DNA of 64,000 bases from Sedimenticola sp. (GTDB lineage Bacteria; Pseudomonadota; Gammaproteobacteria; Chromatiales; Chromatiaceae): NCBI GenBank assembly GCA_002869585.1, contig PKUO01000002.1, positions 252,556-316,555 on the forward strand. Direction: 5' to 3'. The notes beneath the pieces are model-generated. The model was not told the DNA's origin and did no database searches. It was given only the letters and a program-made list of their open reading frames with translations. This document shows positions 40,484 through 49,892 of the stretch, piece after piece (the stretch's first letter is position 1; every line of letters starts with the position of its first letter). The position numbers and the translations under genes were made by a program.

Positions 40484-42400
40484 TTACCAGCCGCCACCGC
40501 CACCACCGCCACCACCACCACCGGAAGAACCGCCACCCCCTGAACCGGATGAAGATCCGGGTGCAGTGGATGAGGAGGCGATGGCCGAGCTCATGGCCGT
40601 GCCGACAGTTGCCGCAAAGTGGCTGAAATCGCCGCGCTGCCAGCTGTTGCCGTGATACCAGGCCGGATGATAGGGCTGATTATCGGTCTGCGCCTGTGCC
40701 AGGATGCGGGAAAACTTGTCGGCCCATTGTTGCTCCACCCCCAGGGCAATGGCATAGGGCAGGTAGCGCTCAAACAGCTCGGGTGTTTTTTCGGGCGGGT
40801 GTTTGAAATCCAGCTCATCCTTTTCGGCGACCGAGAGATAGAGGCTGAAGCCCTCTGCCTTCTGCCTCAGCTTCTGCCCCAGGCGGGTGGGTGCCTTCAT
40901 CCATTCGTAGAACAGCAGATTAATCACCACCAGCAGCGCCAGGCAGATGGTCAGCGGAATCGAGCCTTCGACCAGCATTATACCAAGACCCACCACGGCG
41001 CCCAGCACGAAGGGGATGGAGAACAGTGTGGACGTGATGGCTGAGACCAAGCCTTTTCGGGTCTGCAGGTAGCTGCGCCAATTGCCGAGCACGCCCCTCA
41101 GCAGTGCAAACACGGCAATGCTCCAGATCGACAGCCACACAGCCATGAAACCGATTAATGCCTTCTGGTCGGGTGAGTCCAGGCTGAGCACCGCCAGGAC
41201 CAGAGTGCCTATGCTGAGCAGAAAACCGGGCACCAGGTAGCGTTGGTTGGTGCGGAAGTGGGTGGTTTCATAATTTTTCTTCAATGCCTTTTTATGGGCA
41301 TTGAGAGCAGATCGCAGTTTACTGTGATTGCTCTGTTTGAGGGTTATCGTGGTACTTCCATCACCAAACAGCGCCGAGGCGAGTGCACTCTCGCCCGGGG
41401 CGAGATGGGGCATATTGCCGGTTTTTGTCAGGGTGAATTCGTTATTGCTCCCCTCGGTGATCTGCAGATAGCCGGCAACGGCCATGTTGACGATGGCGGC
41501 ACTGAAGGTTTTGTTGTCATAACCCATTTGCTGTACGAAGCGCAGCGAGGCAGGCGAAAACTCGGGTGGTGGTGTGTACTCGGGAATGATGACACCCATC
41601 TCCGGATCACGCCCGACCTTGTTCCAACTGTAGCCGTAATAGAGCAGCAACAGGATGATGCCGCCTATGCCGATGGCCGATTCCTGATTGTCTGCTAAAA
41701 ACCATGCCAGTTTTTCACCCTGTCCCGGTTGCTGGATTTGCCCCTTGGGCCAGGTGGTGACGATGGTCAGCCCCTCGGAAGGGTTGAGTGGTTGGGTGGT
41801 TTCGAAGATTGCCGTGCCGTCATATTCCACCCAGGCATCATAGGCCTGCCCGGTCGCACCCTGATACCCGGTGTAGCCTTCCACGTGAATCTTGTCCTCG
41901 GCTATCCCTTTCGGCAGGTGGACGCGGGCGCTCGCCTTTTCGATCGGGAAGTCCCAGCCATTGCCTGTAACATTCCAGTAGAGTTCGTCGTGTTGTTCGA
42001 AAAAGCCCAGCTGCCGGGTGGTCAGATAGCGAAGGGTGTAAGTATAGGTGCCGGTCTGAAGAAAGAGATCCTTGTTGCCAATATAGATGCGAACGCCGTT
42101 GCCCCTGGTTTCCATACGATGGGTTTCCGCAGAACCGTCCTTGTCCACCCCGAGCAGTTCAAATCCGACCTTGTAGCGGTTGCCTGTCTTATCCTTGTAG
42201 TCGGTGGGAAAATCACGAAAGATGCCGCGTTTGATCTTGTTGCCTTCTGCGCGGACCTTTATTGTCTCCTCAACCAACATGCTGCCATCTGTTTGAATGA
42301 CAATGTCACTGCTGAACTCAAGGATCGACTCCACGGCGGACGTGCCGAGGGAAATGAACGCCAGAGAGAGAAAAGCGAAAAGGGACAGGTAGGTCTTCAT
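40484..42400 (-). CDS. DUF2207 membrane protein with glycine-rich C terminus
   Basis: A 638-residue protein with a signal peptide, a large periplasmic DUF2207 domain (start VESILEFSSDIVIQTDGSMLVEETIKV), a membrane helix near residue 235, a soluble part, and three to four further helices around 385-495. The last ~35 residues are nearly all Gly and Ser, ending in a Gly run and Trp. Such tails are common in this family. It overlaps lemA by four bases, and LemA-DUF2207 pairs are recurrent. Function unknown; a role in envelope stress has been suggested for related proteins. Confidence 0.88.
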   Translation of the reverse strand: MKTYLSLFAFLSLAFISLGTSAVESILEFSSDIVIQTDGSMLVEETIKVRAEGNKIKRGIFRDFPTDYKDKTGNRYKVGFELLGVDKDGSAETHRMETRGNGVRIYIGNKDLFLQTGTYTYTLRYLTTRQLGFFEQHDELYWNVTGNGWDFPIEKASARVHLPKGIAEDKIHVEGYTGYQGATGQAYDAWVEYDGTAIFETTQPLNPSEGLTIVTTWPKGQIQQPGQGEKLAWFLADNQESAIGIGGIILLLLYYGYSWNKVGRDPEMGVIIPEYTPPPEFSPASLRFVQQMGYDNKTFSAAIVNMAVAGYLQITEGSNNEFTLTKTGNMPHLAPGESALASALFGDGSTTITLKQSNHSKLRSALNAHKKALKKNYETTHFRTNQRYLVPGFLLSIGTLVLAVLSLDSPDQKALIGFMAVWLSIWSIAVFALLRGVLGNWRSYLQTRKGLVSAITSTLFSIPFVLGAVVGLGIMLVEGSIPLTICLALLVVINLLFYEWMKAPTRLGQKLRQKAEGFSLYLSVAEKDELDFKHPPEKTPELFERYLPYAIALGVEQQWADKFSRILAQAQTDNQPYHPAWYHGNSWQRGDFSHFAATVGTAMSSAIASSSTAPGSSSGSGGGGSSGGGGGGGGGGGW

Positions 42401-42945
42401 TGCTCAAGGTTTCCGGTTGTCGAGGTCAACGGCCGGTCAAACTCAAAAAACTCCGCGGGCCTGAACCTGAAAAAACCTGCAATCAGCATGTCGGGGAAGG
42501 AGTCTATTCTGACATTCAGGCTCTTGACACTGCCGTTGTAATAACGCCGGGCATACTGAATGTGGTTTTCCACCTCGCTTATCTGTTGCAGAAGATCGAG
42601 ATATTGGCTGTCCGCCTTGAGTTCAGGATAGGCCTCGGCAACAGCGATGAGCGTCTGTAACTGGCCGGTCAGAGCCGTTTCCGCCGCTGACTGTTGGGTC
42701 GGGTTCTGGGCGCTCTCGGCGCTTTTTCGCATGCGGGTGATCTCGTCCAGCGTGCTGCGTTCATAGTGGGCATAGGCGTTGACCGCTTCGACCAGTTTCG
42801 GGATCAGATCATGGCGACGCTTCAATTGAACATCGATATCGCTCCAGGACTGCAATACGCGGTTCTTGTCCCGGATCAGACTGTTGTAGATCACGATGCC
42901 CCAGATCAAAAGTGCAATGGGAATCAGCAGCAGTGCTTCCAGCAT
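42397..42945 (-). CDS. lemA: LemA family protein
   Basis: A 182-residue protein with one N-terminal membrane helix and a LemA four-helix domain (LQSWSDIDVQLKRRHDLIPKLVEAVNAY, ENHIQYARRYYNGSVKSLN). The family is membrane-anchored with unknown function. The stop codon overlaps the start of the DUF2207 gene (ATGA), so translation is coupled. Confidence 0.93.
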   Translation of the reverse strand: MLEALLLIPIALLIWGIVIYNSLIRDKNRVLQSWSDIDVQLKRRHDLIPKLVEAVNAYAHYERSTLDEITRMRKSAESAQNPTQQSAAETALTGQLQTLIAVAEAYPELKADSQYLDLLQQISEVENHIQYARRYYNGSVKSLNVRIDSFPDMLIAGFFRFRPAEFFEFDRPLTSTTGNLEQ

Positions 42946-43112
42946 GGGCGGGTATACCTTCTTGATATGTCAGTCGTATTTACGATCCTGTCAGAAATCC
43001 TATGATGGTGGATGACTGAATAAAATGAAAGCTTGATATAAGTCAGTGTTTACCTATCTACTTAGATTTATTATAAAGAACTTATATCCTTATAAAAAGA
43101 TCAGAGGGGCAT

Positions 43113-44066
43113 ATGGCTGAGGAAATCACCACAAAAGCGGAAGCGAAAGCAAAGACAGATAAAAGCGCGAAGAACACGGCAAAGCACTCGGATGATCTCA
43201 AGTCCATGGTTGCCCAGAAAGTCGCTGAACAGGGGTCAAGGATCAAGATCGATGTCGATGCCAAACAGCTGAAAAAAGACGCTGAAATCTACTACCCCTA
43301 CAAGGAGAAGATGAAGCGCGATGAGTATGAGGACATCAAGTATCAGCTACAGATTGAGTTGCTGAAGATGCAGAACTGGGTCAAGGAGACCGGGCAGAAG
43401 ATCGTCATCCTGTTCGAGGGTCGGGACGCCGCCGGGAAGGGTGGCACGATCCAGCGCTTTATGGAGCATCTCAATCCCCGAGGCGCGCATGTGGTCGCAC
43501 TGGAAAAACCTTCGGAGAGCGAACAGGGTCAATGGTATTACCAGCGCTATCTGAAGCACTTGCCATCAAAGGGTGAGATCGTGCTATTTGACCGTTCCTG
43601 GTACAACCGCGCCGGTGTCGAGCGGGTAATGGGCTTTTGCAGCTCTTCCGATTACCTGGAATTCATGCGTCAAACTCCCGAGCTAGAACGCATGTTTGCG
43701 CGATCCGGGATACACCTGTTCAAGCTGTGGTTCTCGGTGACCCGCAAGGAACAGTTGCGCCGCTTCCAGTCGCGCGAACTGGATCCGCTCAAGCACTGGA
43801 AGCTGAGCCCGATCGACCTTGCCTCACTGGCGCGTTGGGACGACTATACCGAGGCCAAGGAGAACATGTTCTTCTATACACATACCGCTGATGCACCCTG
43901 GATCGTCGTTAAATCGGACGATAAGAAGCGCGCGCGTATCAATGCGATACGACATATTCTGCATACGTTGCCCTATAACAATAAAGATCCGAAGATTGCG
44001 CATGAGCCGGATTCCCTGATTGTCGTCGATCCATCAGTGGATCATATTAAACCGAATGAACTCTGA
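43113..44066 (+). CDS. ppk2: Polyphosphate kinase 2 (PPK2)
   Basis: A 317-residue PPK2-family kinase. A Lys/Ala-rich N-terminal extension (about residues 1-50) precedes the catalytic domain with Walker A FEGRDAAGKGGT, Walker B VLFDRSWYNRAGVERVMGF and the lid region. PPK2 enzymes move phosphate between polyphosphate and nucleotides, in class I mainly making GTP or ATP from polyphosphate. It heads a two-gene plus-strand unit with a 76-residue gene and faces ppx, whose product degrades polyphosphate. Confidence 0.93.
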   Translation: MAEEITTKAEAKAKTDKSAKNTAKHSDDLKSMVAQKVAEQGSRIKIDVDAKQLKKDAEIYYPYKEKMKRDEYEDIKYQLQIELLKMQNWVKETGQKIVILFEGRDAAGKGGTIQRFMEHLNPRGAHVVALEKPSESEQGQWYYQRYLKHLPSKGEIVLFDRSWYNRAGVERVMGFCSSSDYLEFMRQTPELERMFARSGIHLFKLWFSVTRKEQLRRFQSRELDPLKHWKLSPIDLASLARWDDYTEAKENMFFYTHTADAPWIVVKSDDKKRARINAIRHILHTLPYNNKDPKIAHEPDSLIVVDPSVDHIKPNEL

Positions 44067-44081
44067 CTGGAGAGACAGTAA

Positions 44082-44312
44082 ATGACCGAACACTATGTAA
44101 AGAACGCGCGTTCCATCGTAAATGGCTTCAAAAGCATGCTGAGCGATGAGGTGGTCGAGGCGGTTGGTGATGAGAATTTTGCCCAGCTCACAATGCTGGT
44201 TGAGTCGGGTATGGCGAACCTATTGCTGCAGAATATGGAAAAGGTAGCGGATCAGGTAGAGGCGCTGGCCCACGCCATCCGCGATGATGCTGAAAACTTT
44301 GACGATAATTGA
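44082..44312 (+). CDS. Small acidic protein next to ppk2, unknown function
   Basis: A 76-residue, largely helical acidic protein (MTEHYVKNARSIVNGFKSMLSDEVVEAVGDENFAQL...). I recognise no family. It starts 16 bases after ppk2 and precedes a bidirectional hairpin, so it is probably co-transcribed and may relate to PPK2, but this is inference from position only. Confidence 0.7.
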   Translation: MTEHYVKNARSIVNGFKSMLSDEVVEAVGDENFAQLTMLVESGMANLLLQNMEKVADQVEALAHAIRDDAENFDDN

Positions 44313-44323
44313 GTAGATTTACT

Positions 44324-44353
44324 CTCCGGTCATACCGTGACGGTTGACCGGAG
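44324..44353. terminator. Bidirectional terminator between ppk2 unit and ppx
   Basis: CTCCGGTCA and TGACCGGAG arms around a 12-base loop, between the convergent 76-residue gene and ppx. T-rich sequence lies on one side only, so termination may be stronger in one direction. Confidence 0.72.
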
Positions 44354-44362
44354 ATCCGCCCC

Positions 44363-45883
44363 TCAGTCTACCTTCAGCTTGAAACCTGCCGCCTTCATTC
44401 TTTTGGCTTCCTGCTTTAATTCCATATGGGACAGAGGGTGGCTATCGAGCCACCCTACAGGGAACTGCAGTTGCAGGGTGTTTTCAGATACTGAGAGCCG
44501 GATGTCGATCTGGGCTATCAAAGAGCGTGAACGGTGCAAAAGCACCGCGAGGCGTAATATCGTGCAGAGTTGCAGCACACAATGCATGATTGAGTCGGGC
44601 AGTTCCTGCACAGTATCCATCGAGATCTTCCGCCGGTGGTTACGAATCAGCGCCGCCAGCACCTTCTGCTCCTGGCGGGAAAATCCCGGCATGTCGGAGT
44701 TGGCGATGATGTAGGCGCTGTGCTTCTGGAACTGGGTATGGGATATGGTTAGGCCTATCTCATGCACGCGGGCAGCCCAGCCCAGCATCTCGGTGTACTC
44801 CCGGTCGATAAGTCCCCAACACGGGGCGACCTGGGCAAACAATTTGCGGGCCGTGGCTTCGATACGTCTGGCATGCTCCATGTCCACATCATAGCGCTTG
44901 CACAGGGTTCTGATAGTCGCTTCCCGGACATCTTCGTGATGGATGCGTCCCAGCATTTCATAAATCAGCCCCTCGCGCAGCGCCTTGTCAGAGACCTGCA
45001 TCTGATCAATGTTGAGGGCCTTGAATACAGAGCGTAATACCGCCACACCCCCAGGAAAAACTGGACGCCGCTCAACGCTTAGTCCTGGCAAGTCGATCTT
45101 TTCGACGGTGCCCGCCTGCACCAGGGCGTTGCGCAATTTCTCCAGGGCAGAGGCGGTGATTACGTCGGAGTTGTCGCTCCAGCCGGCCTCCTTGATGACT
45201 TTGCCAATGGCGCGAATGGTTCCCGAGCTGCCGATCGCCATCTGCCAGCCGGCACTGCGATACTCATTCTTCACAGGCCGCATATCGATGGCGCCAGTCA
45301 GTTCCGCCGCATGCATGGCCTTTTCGCTGATCACGCCATCTTCGAAGCGCTTGCGGGTCATGCTCACGCAGCCCATATGGATGCTCTCCATATGCCTGGG
45401 CCGGAATCCATCGCCGACGATCAGTTCGGTGCTGCCGCCGCCGATATCCACCACCAGTCGCCGCTCATTGCCTGCAGCCAGGCCGTGGGCCACGCCAAGG
45501 TAGACCAGTCGAGCCTCTTCTCTCCCGGCAATGATCTCGATGGGGTGCCCAAGCGCCTGTTCCGCGAGCCTGAGGAATCGTCTGGAGTCTTTGACCTGTC
45601 TCAGGGTGTTGGTGCCGACAGCCCGTACGGCACCCTGGGGCAGGGATTTCACCCGCTGACCAAAGCGTTCCAGGCAGGCGAGGGCACGTTGTTCCGCTTC
45701 GGGGGTCAGGTTTTTCTGTTTGTCGAGCCCCGCGCCCAGTCGGACCATTTCACGCAGTTTGTCGATGACCTGGAAGTTGTTGTCATCGACCTTGACGACA
45801 ATCATGTGGAAGCTGTTTGAGCCCAGGTCGATTGCCGCCAGGGTATCGGGTGTTCCAAGGGATTTGGATATATAGTGAAACAT
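44363..45883 (-). CDS. ppx: Exopolyphosphatase (Ppx/GppA family)
   Basis: Splits terminal phosphate from polyphosphate; the family also includes pppGpp hydrolase. The 506-residue protein has the ASKHA phosphate loop DLGSNSFHMIVV, VDIGGGSTELIVG and a C-terminal HD-like helical domain (IHHEDVREATIRTLCKRYDVDMEHARRIE). Its position facing ppk2 supports a polyphosphate role over GppA. The coding region is complete. Confidence 0.94.
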   Translation of the reverse strand: MFHYISKSLGTPDTLAAIDLGSNSFHMIVVKVDDNNFQVIDKLREMVRLGAGLDKQKNLTPEAEQRALACLERFGQRVKSLPQGAVRAVGTNTLRQVKDSRRFLRLAEQALGHPIEIIAGREEARLVYLGVAHGLAAGNERRLVVDIGGGSTELIVGDGFRPRHMESIHMGCVSMTRKRFEDGVISEKAMHAAELTGAIDMRPVKNEYRSAGWQMAIGSSGTIRAIGKVIKEAGWSDNSDVITASALEKLRNALVQAGTVEKIDLPGLSVERRPVFPGGVAVLRSVFKALNIDQMQVSDKALREGLIYEMLGRIHHEDVREATIRTLCKRYDVDMEHARRIEATARKLFAQVAPCWGLIDREYTEMLGWAARVHEIGLTISHTQFQKHSAYIIANSDMPGFSRQEQKVLAALIRNHRRKISMDTVQELPDSIMHCVLQLCTILRLAVLLHRSRSLIAQIDIRLSVSENTLQLQFPVGWLDSHPLSHMELKQEAKRMKAAGFKLKVD

Positions 45884-45941
45884 CGTTCAGCAACCCTAAA
45901 AAATTGACTGGGATGCTAGCAGGTTATGCTGTGTAAATCGA

Positions 45942-46448
45942 TCAAATCGCCAGATCGCGTAACTGCCTCGGGGTCAGAAACCAGTCCATCTCTGCCCGTC
46001 CGGCGGCTGGTTTGGCGACGCTGTTCAACAGGCAGGCAGCGCCTTTTTTAAAACGCACGAAACTGCTGTTTGTCCCGCAGCAAAGCCAGGCGATGAGTTG
46101 CGACAGATCGGGTTCGTGGCCGATCAGGGCTATGCTTGCATCGGCCGGCAATGAACCCAGATACTCCGCGAGTATCTAAGGCGTAGCACCGGGTGCGAGG
46201 TGGATCGTCTCTTGACGGGAGGCGTAGGGATAGAAATCATGGAGAATATTGGCTGTTTGAATGGCGCGAAGCAGCGGACTGCTGATCAGATAGTCGATCT
46301 TGTGGTGCTGACGCGACAGGCCTTTCGCTGCCGCTCGCATTCTTTTCTTCCCTTTCAATGTCAGCGGCCGCTTGTTGTCGTCATCGTGTTTCATGGCAAA
46401 GACGGCAGGCTCTTCGGCTATGGCGTGTCTGACTAATAGGATATTCAT
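45942..46448 (-). pseudogene. sixA: sixA, phosphohistidine phosphatase, interrupted by one in-frame TAG
   Basis: SixA removes phosphate from histidine phosphotransfer proteins. The frame from ATG 46448 to the stop at 45942 would encode 168 residues, about the family length. It has the catalytic RHG-type motif LLVRHAIAEE with His8 and the second His in LIGHEPDLSQLI. A TAG at 46176-46178 after LAPGATP interrupts the frame; the flanking ILAEYLGSLPADA continues in frame, and homologues commonly have Glu there, so GAG>TAG explains it. The parts are 46176-46448 (90 codons) and 45942-46175. It follows the NYN gene on the same strand. Confidence 0.85.
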
Positions 46449-46460
46449 GGCAGTACCTCT

Positions 46461-47288
46461 TCAGTAACCCACGGAGTAGACCATTTTGACCTTCTTGGCG
46501 ATCAGTCCTTCGTCGACATCGCTCTCTTCGATGTAGAATTCAAGCACAGTCTCGCGTTGCATCATATCTTCCGGCTTTATAGTATCCGCCAGTTCATTGA
46601 TATGGCAAAAGACGCTTTCGTAGGGTGATGCCGGATCCCTGGGGTCGGTGATCCAGAGATCGGGAGATATATGCTTGATAAAGCGCAGGAAGCCATAACC
46701 CTTATCGGGGAACCACTTGGTGCAGACACCGCGGACACAGGAGCCCGGTTTGCCCCATTCATTGCGCGGTTCGTTGGTGAACGGCAGCAGATCGGGGATC
46801 AGATAGCCGCGGTAAAAGGCATCGACCTGCCGCTGCAGCTGCTTTGAAACATTGTTGAAGCCGAGGAGTTCAACGCGGCACCCGCGGTTTTGCAGCGCGG
46901 TCACCACTTGCAGAAAATCCCCGTCGCCGGTCACCAGGAGAATCAGATCGAGGTTTTCAACCTGCAGCATGGCGTCCACGGCCAGATCCAGATCGGCATT
47001 GGCCTTGGTCGTGACATTGCCCTCTTCATCGGTGTAGCGCTTTACGTTTTTAACGATGATCTTCCAGCCAAAATCACGCACCATCTGTTGGTAGATGGCG
47101 GATTTCTTCTGGTACTCCTGATCATCCCGGGCTCTCTCCTGGTCGTATGCCAGGTAGGTGTTGAGGCGCAACAGCGTGCCGCCATCGCGTGAGGCAAACA
47201 GCCGTAGGATGTCGTAGCGCAGTTGGTAGCCGCCGTTGAATTTTACGTTTTCGGCATCCACGAAGACGCCCACTTTCAGGTTGCTCAA
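46461..47288 (-). CDS. NYN (PIN-like) ribonuclease-type domain fused to a cold-shock-like domain
   Basis: A 275-residue protein. Residues 1-165 form a NYN domain (LabA/DUF88-like) with acidic metal-site residues in VGVFVDAENV, ADLDLAVDAM and LLVTGDGDFLQVV. Residues ~185-260 look like an OB-fold cold-shock domain (GVCTKWFPDKGYGFLRFI, VFCHINEL). NYN proteins are predicted RNases, and the second domain would bind RNA. It lies just upstream of sixA with 12 bases between. Confidence 0.87.
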   Translation of the reverse strand: MSNLKVGVFVDAENVKFNGGYQLRYDILRLFASRDGGTLLRLNTYLAYDQERARDDQEYQKKSAIYQQMVRDFGWKIIVKNVKRYTDEEGNVTTKANADLDLAVDAMLQVENLDLILLVTGDGDFLQVVTALQNRGCRVELLGFNNVSKQLQRQVDAFYRGYLIPDLLPFTNEPRNEWGKPGSCVRGVCTKWFPDKGYGFLRFIKHISPDLWITDPRDPASPYESVFCHINELADTIKPEDMMQRETVLEFYIEESDVDEGLIAKKVKMVYSVGY

Positions 47289-47470
47289 TTGTACAGGCCT
47301 CGATGTAATATATTGATATTAGAGATAAATATTTACAGGCATGGATTGCGATATTATTAGAAGGGTTCATGCCTGGTGTGACTGAAAAATTGATATTTTC
47401 TGCTGAATTCTGTACCTGGCCGTTATTCCCCTGCAAGATAAACCGAAGGGTGTTGTGGTACGCCGACAAA

Positions 47471-47495
47471 AAAGGCGGATATCCATTCCGCCTTT
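47471..47495 (-). terminator. Intrinsic terminator of acs
   Basis: AAAGGCGGA and its complement around TATCCAT, with a run of T residues on the minus strand after the stem. It is 27 bases beyond the acs stop. Confidence 0.85.
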
Positions 47496-47521
47496 ATTGC
47501 CGTTGATGGAAAAACCGCGTT

Positions 47522-49462
47522 TTATTTGTTTTCGCGATTGTTGATCAGCTCATCCACTACGGTTGGATCCGCCAGGGTCGAGGTATCGCCCAGGGTATCG
47601 AGTTCGTTGCAGGCAACCTTGCGCAGGATACGACGCATGATTTTACCTGAACGGGTCTTCGGCAGTCCGGGTGCCCACTGGATGAGGTTGATCTTGGCGA
47701 TTGGACCGATCTCGGCGCGTACCAGATTGATCAACTCCTTCTTCAACTCATCGGTCGGTTCAACACCGGCCATCGGGGTGACATAGGCGTAGATGCCCTG
47801 TCCGGTGATTTCGTGGGGATAACCGACGACCGCCGCTTCAGCAACCTTGTCGTGCAGAACCAGGGCCGATTCGATTTCGGCTGTACCCAGCCGGTGGCCG
47901 GATACGTTCAGTACGTCATCGATACGCCCGGTGATCCAGTAGTAGCCATCGGCGTCACGGCGTGCGCCATCGCCGGTGAAGTAGGTGCCCGGATACTGGG
48001 AGAAATAGGTATCCCTGAAACGTTGATGATCGCCATAGAGGGTGCGCATCTGCGCGGGCCAGGGGCGGGTGATGACCAGTGCGCCTTCACACTCACCTTC
48101 CAGCTCTTCGCCGGTTGCGGCATCCACAATCGAGGGTACGACGCCGAAGAAGGGCCGTGAGGCCGAGCCCGGCTTGAGCGGGGTTGCGCCCGGCAGCGGG
48201 GTGATCAGATGACCGCCAGTCTCGGTCTGCCACCAGGTATCGACAATCGGGCAGCGTTCACCGCCGACCACCTTGTGGTACCACTCCCAGGCCTCTGGAT
48301 TGATCGGCTCACCCACCGAACCGAGCAGTCGCAGGCTGGAGAGGTCATGTTTTTTGACGGGCTCATCACCCACACGCATCAGTGCACGGATTGCGGTTGG
48401 TGCAGTATAGAAGGTGTTGACCTTGTGCTTTTCGCACACCGCCCAGAAACGCCCGGCATCCGGGTAGGTGGGGATGCCTTCGAACATCAGGCTGATGGCG
48501 CCGTTTGCCAGGGGGCCATAGACAATATAGGTATGGCCGGTCACCCAGCCCACATCGGCGGTACACCAGTAGATTTCCCCCTCTTTGTAATCGAAGGTGT
48601 ATTTGTGGGTCATGGCAGCGAACAGCAGGTAACCGCCGGTGGTATGCAGTACGCCCTTGGGTTTGCCGGTTGAGCCGGAGGTGTAGAGGATGAACAACGG
48701 GTCTTCGGCATCCATCTGTTCGGGTTCGCAAACGGCATCGGCAGTGGCCATTGCATCGTTGTAGTAGATGTCGCGGCCCTCTTTCCAATCAACCTTGCCG
48801 CCGGTGCGTTTCACCACCACGCAGGTATGCACATTCGGGCATGACTTCAGCGCGATATCGGCATTGGACTTGAGGGGGACATTCTTGCCGCCGCGAACCG
48901 ACTCGTCTGAGGTGATCAGGGTCTGACAGTCGGAGTCGAGAATACGGCTGGAGAGGGCGTCAGGCGAGAAACCGCCGAATACGATGGAATGGATGGCGCC
49001 GATGCGGGTACAGGCCAGCATGGCAACCGCTGCTTCGGGGACCATCGGCAGGTAGATGCAGACACGATCGCCCTTCTTCACGCCACGGGATTTCAGCACA
49101 TTGGCAAATTTACAGACATCCGCGTGCAGTTCACGATAGGTGATTTTTTTGTCTTCGTTGGGGTTGTCACTCTCCCAGATGATGGCCGTTTGATCGCCGC
49201 GCGTGTCCAGATGCCGGTCGAGACAGTTATAGGAGACATTCAGCTTGCCGCCGATGAACCACTTGATGTCGGCAGTGTGGTAATCCCATTCAGTAACCTT
49301 ATCCCACTTCTTGTTCCAGGTTACGAACTCCTCCGCCATGTCCGCCCAGAAACCATCGGGATCATCGACTGAGCGTTTGTACATCGCATCGTATTTTGCC
49401 GCATCAATGTGTGCATTCGCAGCGATGTCAGCTGGGACGGGATAGACCTTGTGTTCGGACAT
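47522..49462 (-). CDS. acs: Acetyl-CoA synthetase (AMP-forming)
   Basis: Activates acetate to acetyl-CoA via acetyl-AMP. The 646-residue protein has the AMP-binding loop [11 protein letters not shown], the acetate-pocket and adenylate motifs WWQTETGG and [31 protein letters not shown], and the C-terminal acetylatable lysine in [11 protein letters not shown]. The start is ATG 49462 with AAGGAGA upstream; the longer frame from 49495 is not supported. Acetate transporters and a sigma-54 two-component system lie in the next 15 kb, so the region forms an acetate-uptake and activation block. Confidence 0.97.
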   Translation of the reverse strand: MSEHKVYPVPADIAANAHIDAAKYDAMYKRSVDDPDGFWADMAEEFVTWNKKWDKVTEWDYHTADIKWFIGGKLNVSYNCLDRHLDTRGDQTAIIWESDNPNEDKKITYRELHADVCKFANVLKSRGVKKGDRVCIYLPMVPEAAVAMLACTRIGAIHSIVFGGFSPDALSSRILDSDCQTLITSDESVRGGKNVPLKSNADIALKSCPNVHTCVVVKRTGGKVDWKEGRDIYYNDAMATADAVCEPEQMDAEDPLFILYTSGSTGKPKGVLHTTGGYLLFAAMTHKYTFDYKEGEIYWCTADVGWVTGHTYIVYGPLANGAISLMFEGIPTYPDAGRFWAVCEKHKVNTFYTAPTAIRALMRVGDEPVKKHDLSSLRLLGSVGEPINPEAWEWYHKVVGGERCPIVDTWWQTETGGHLITPLPGATPLKPGSASRPFFGVVPSIVDAATGEELEGECEGALVITRPWPAQMRTLYGDHQRFRDTYFSQYPGTYFTGDGARRDADGYYWITGRIDDVLNVSGHRLGTAEIESALVLHDKVAEAAVVGYPHEITGQGIYAYVTPMAGVEPTDELKKELINLVRAEIGPIAKINLIQWAPGLPKTRSGKIMRRILRKVACNELDTLGDTSTLADPTVVDELINNRENK

Positions 49463-49892
49463 GTTTTGTCTCCTTAATAGGTGTCTATTCGACAACAGGG
49501 TGGACTGTTGTCGGTCTTCACTTCAATTGATTTAGATATACCCGGTATCGGACCGGGGCTGCGGATTTTTATTGTTATCCGCCAGTTTCACACATTGCAT
49601 AGAAAGGCTGTTTCGCTCATAACACAGGCGATATTATAAAAACGAGGAATCACGAATAGAAATGCTGCCGGTCATCTCCACTCTGTTCCACCAGTATTTT
49701 TTGGTTCTCAGGCTCTGCGGGTGAATGCCCAGGCCGGCGCAAGAGAACACGCTGGTAAATGGCACCCCACAGAGTCGATCCGGTCGCCGATGCAGGGATG
49801 CCTGTTGTCTGCATGAACTGACCATTCTTACAGTTTCACAGGCATTGTCAATGACATTACGGTCGATTGGTTTGCCCGGTGTATTGGACGAC
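49463..49892. other. Intergenic region upstream of acs, no gene
   Basis: This 430-bp region has no convincing gene: the minus-strand frame 49634-49912 and the plus-strand frame 49725-49907 lack family features. It holds the acs leader hairpin (49490-49513) and a weaker CCCGGT...ACCGGG hairpin at 49541-49557. I did not find a sigma-54 promoter with correct GG-N10-GC spacing or a GTTACC-type site like those at the symporter operons. Confidence 0.5.
49490..49513 (-). promoter_or_regulatory. Perfect hairpin in the acs leader
   Basis: A 9-bp perfect inverted repeat (CGACAACAG / CTGTTGTCG) with a six-base loop, 28-51 bases before the acs start and upstream of its AAGGAGA ribosome site. It could be a transcript hairpin affecting translation or an operator. 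Confidence 0.55.
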
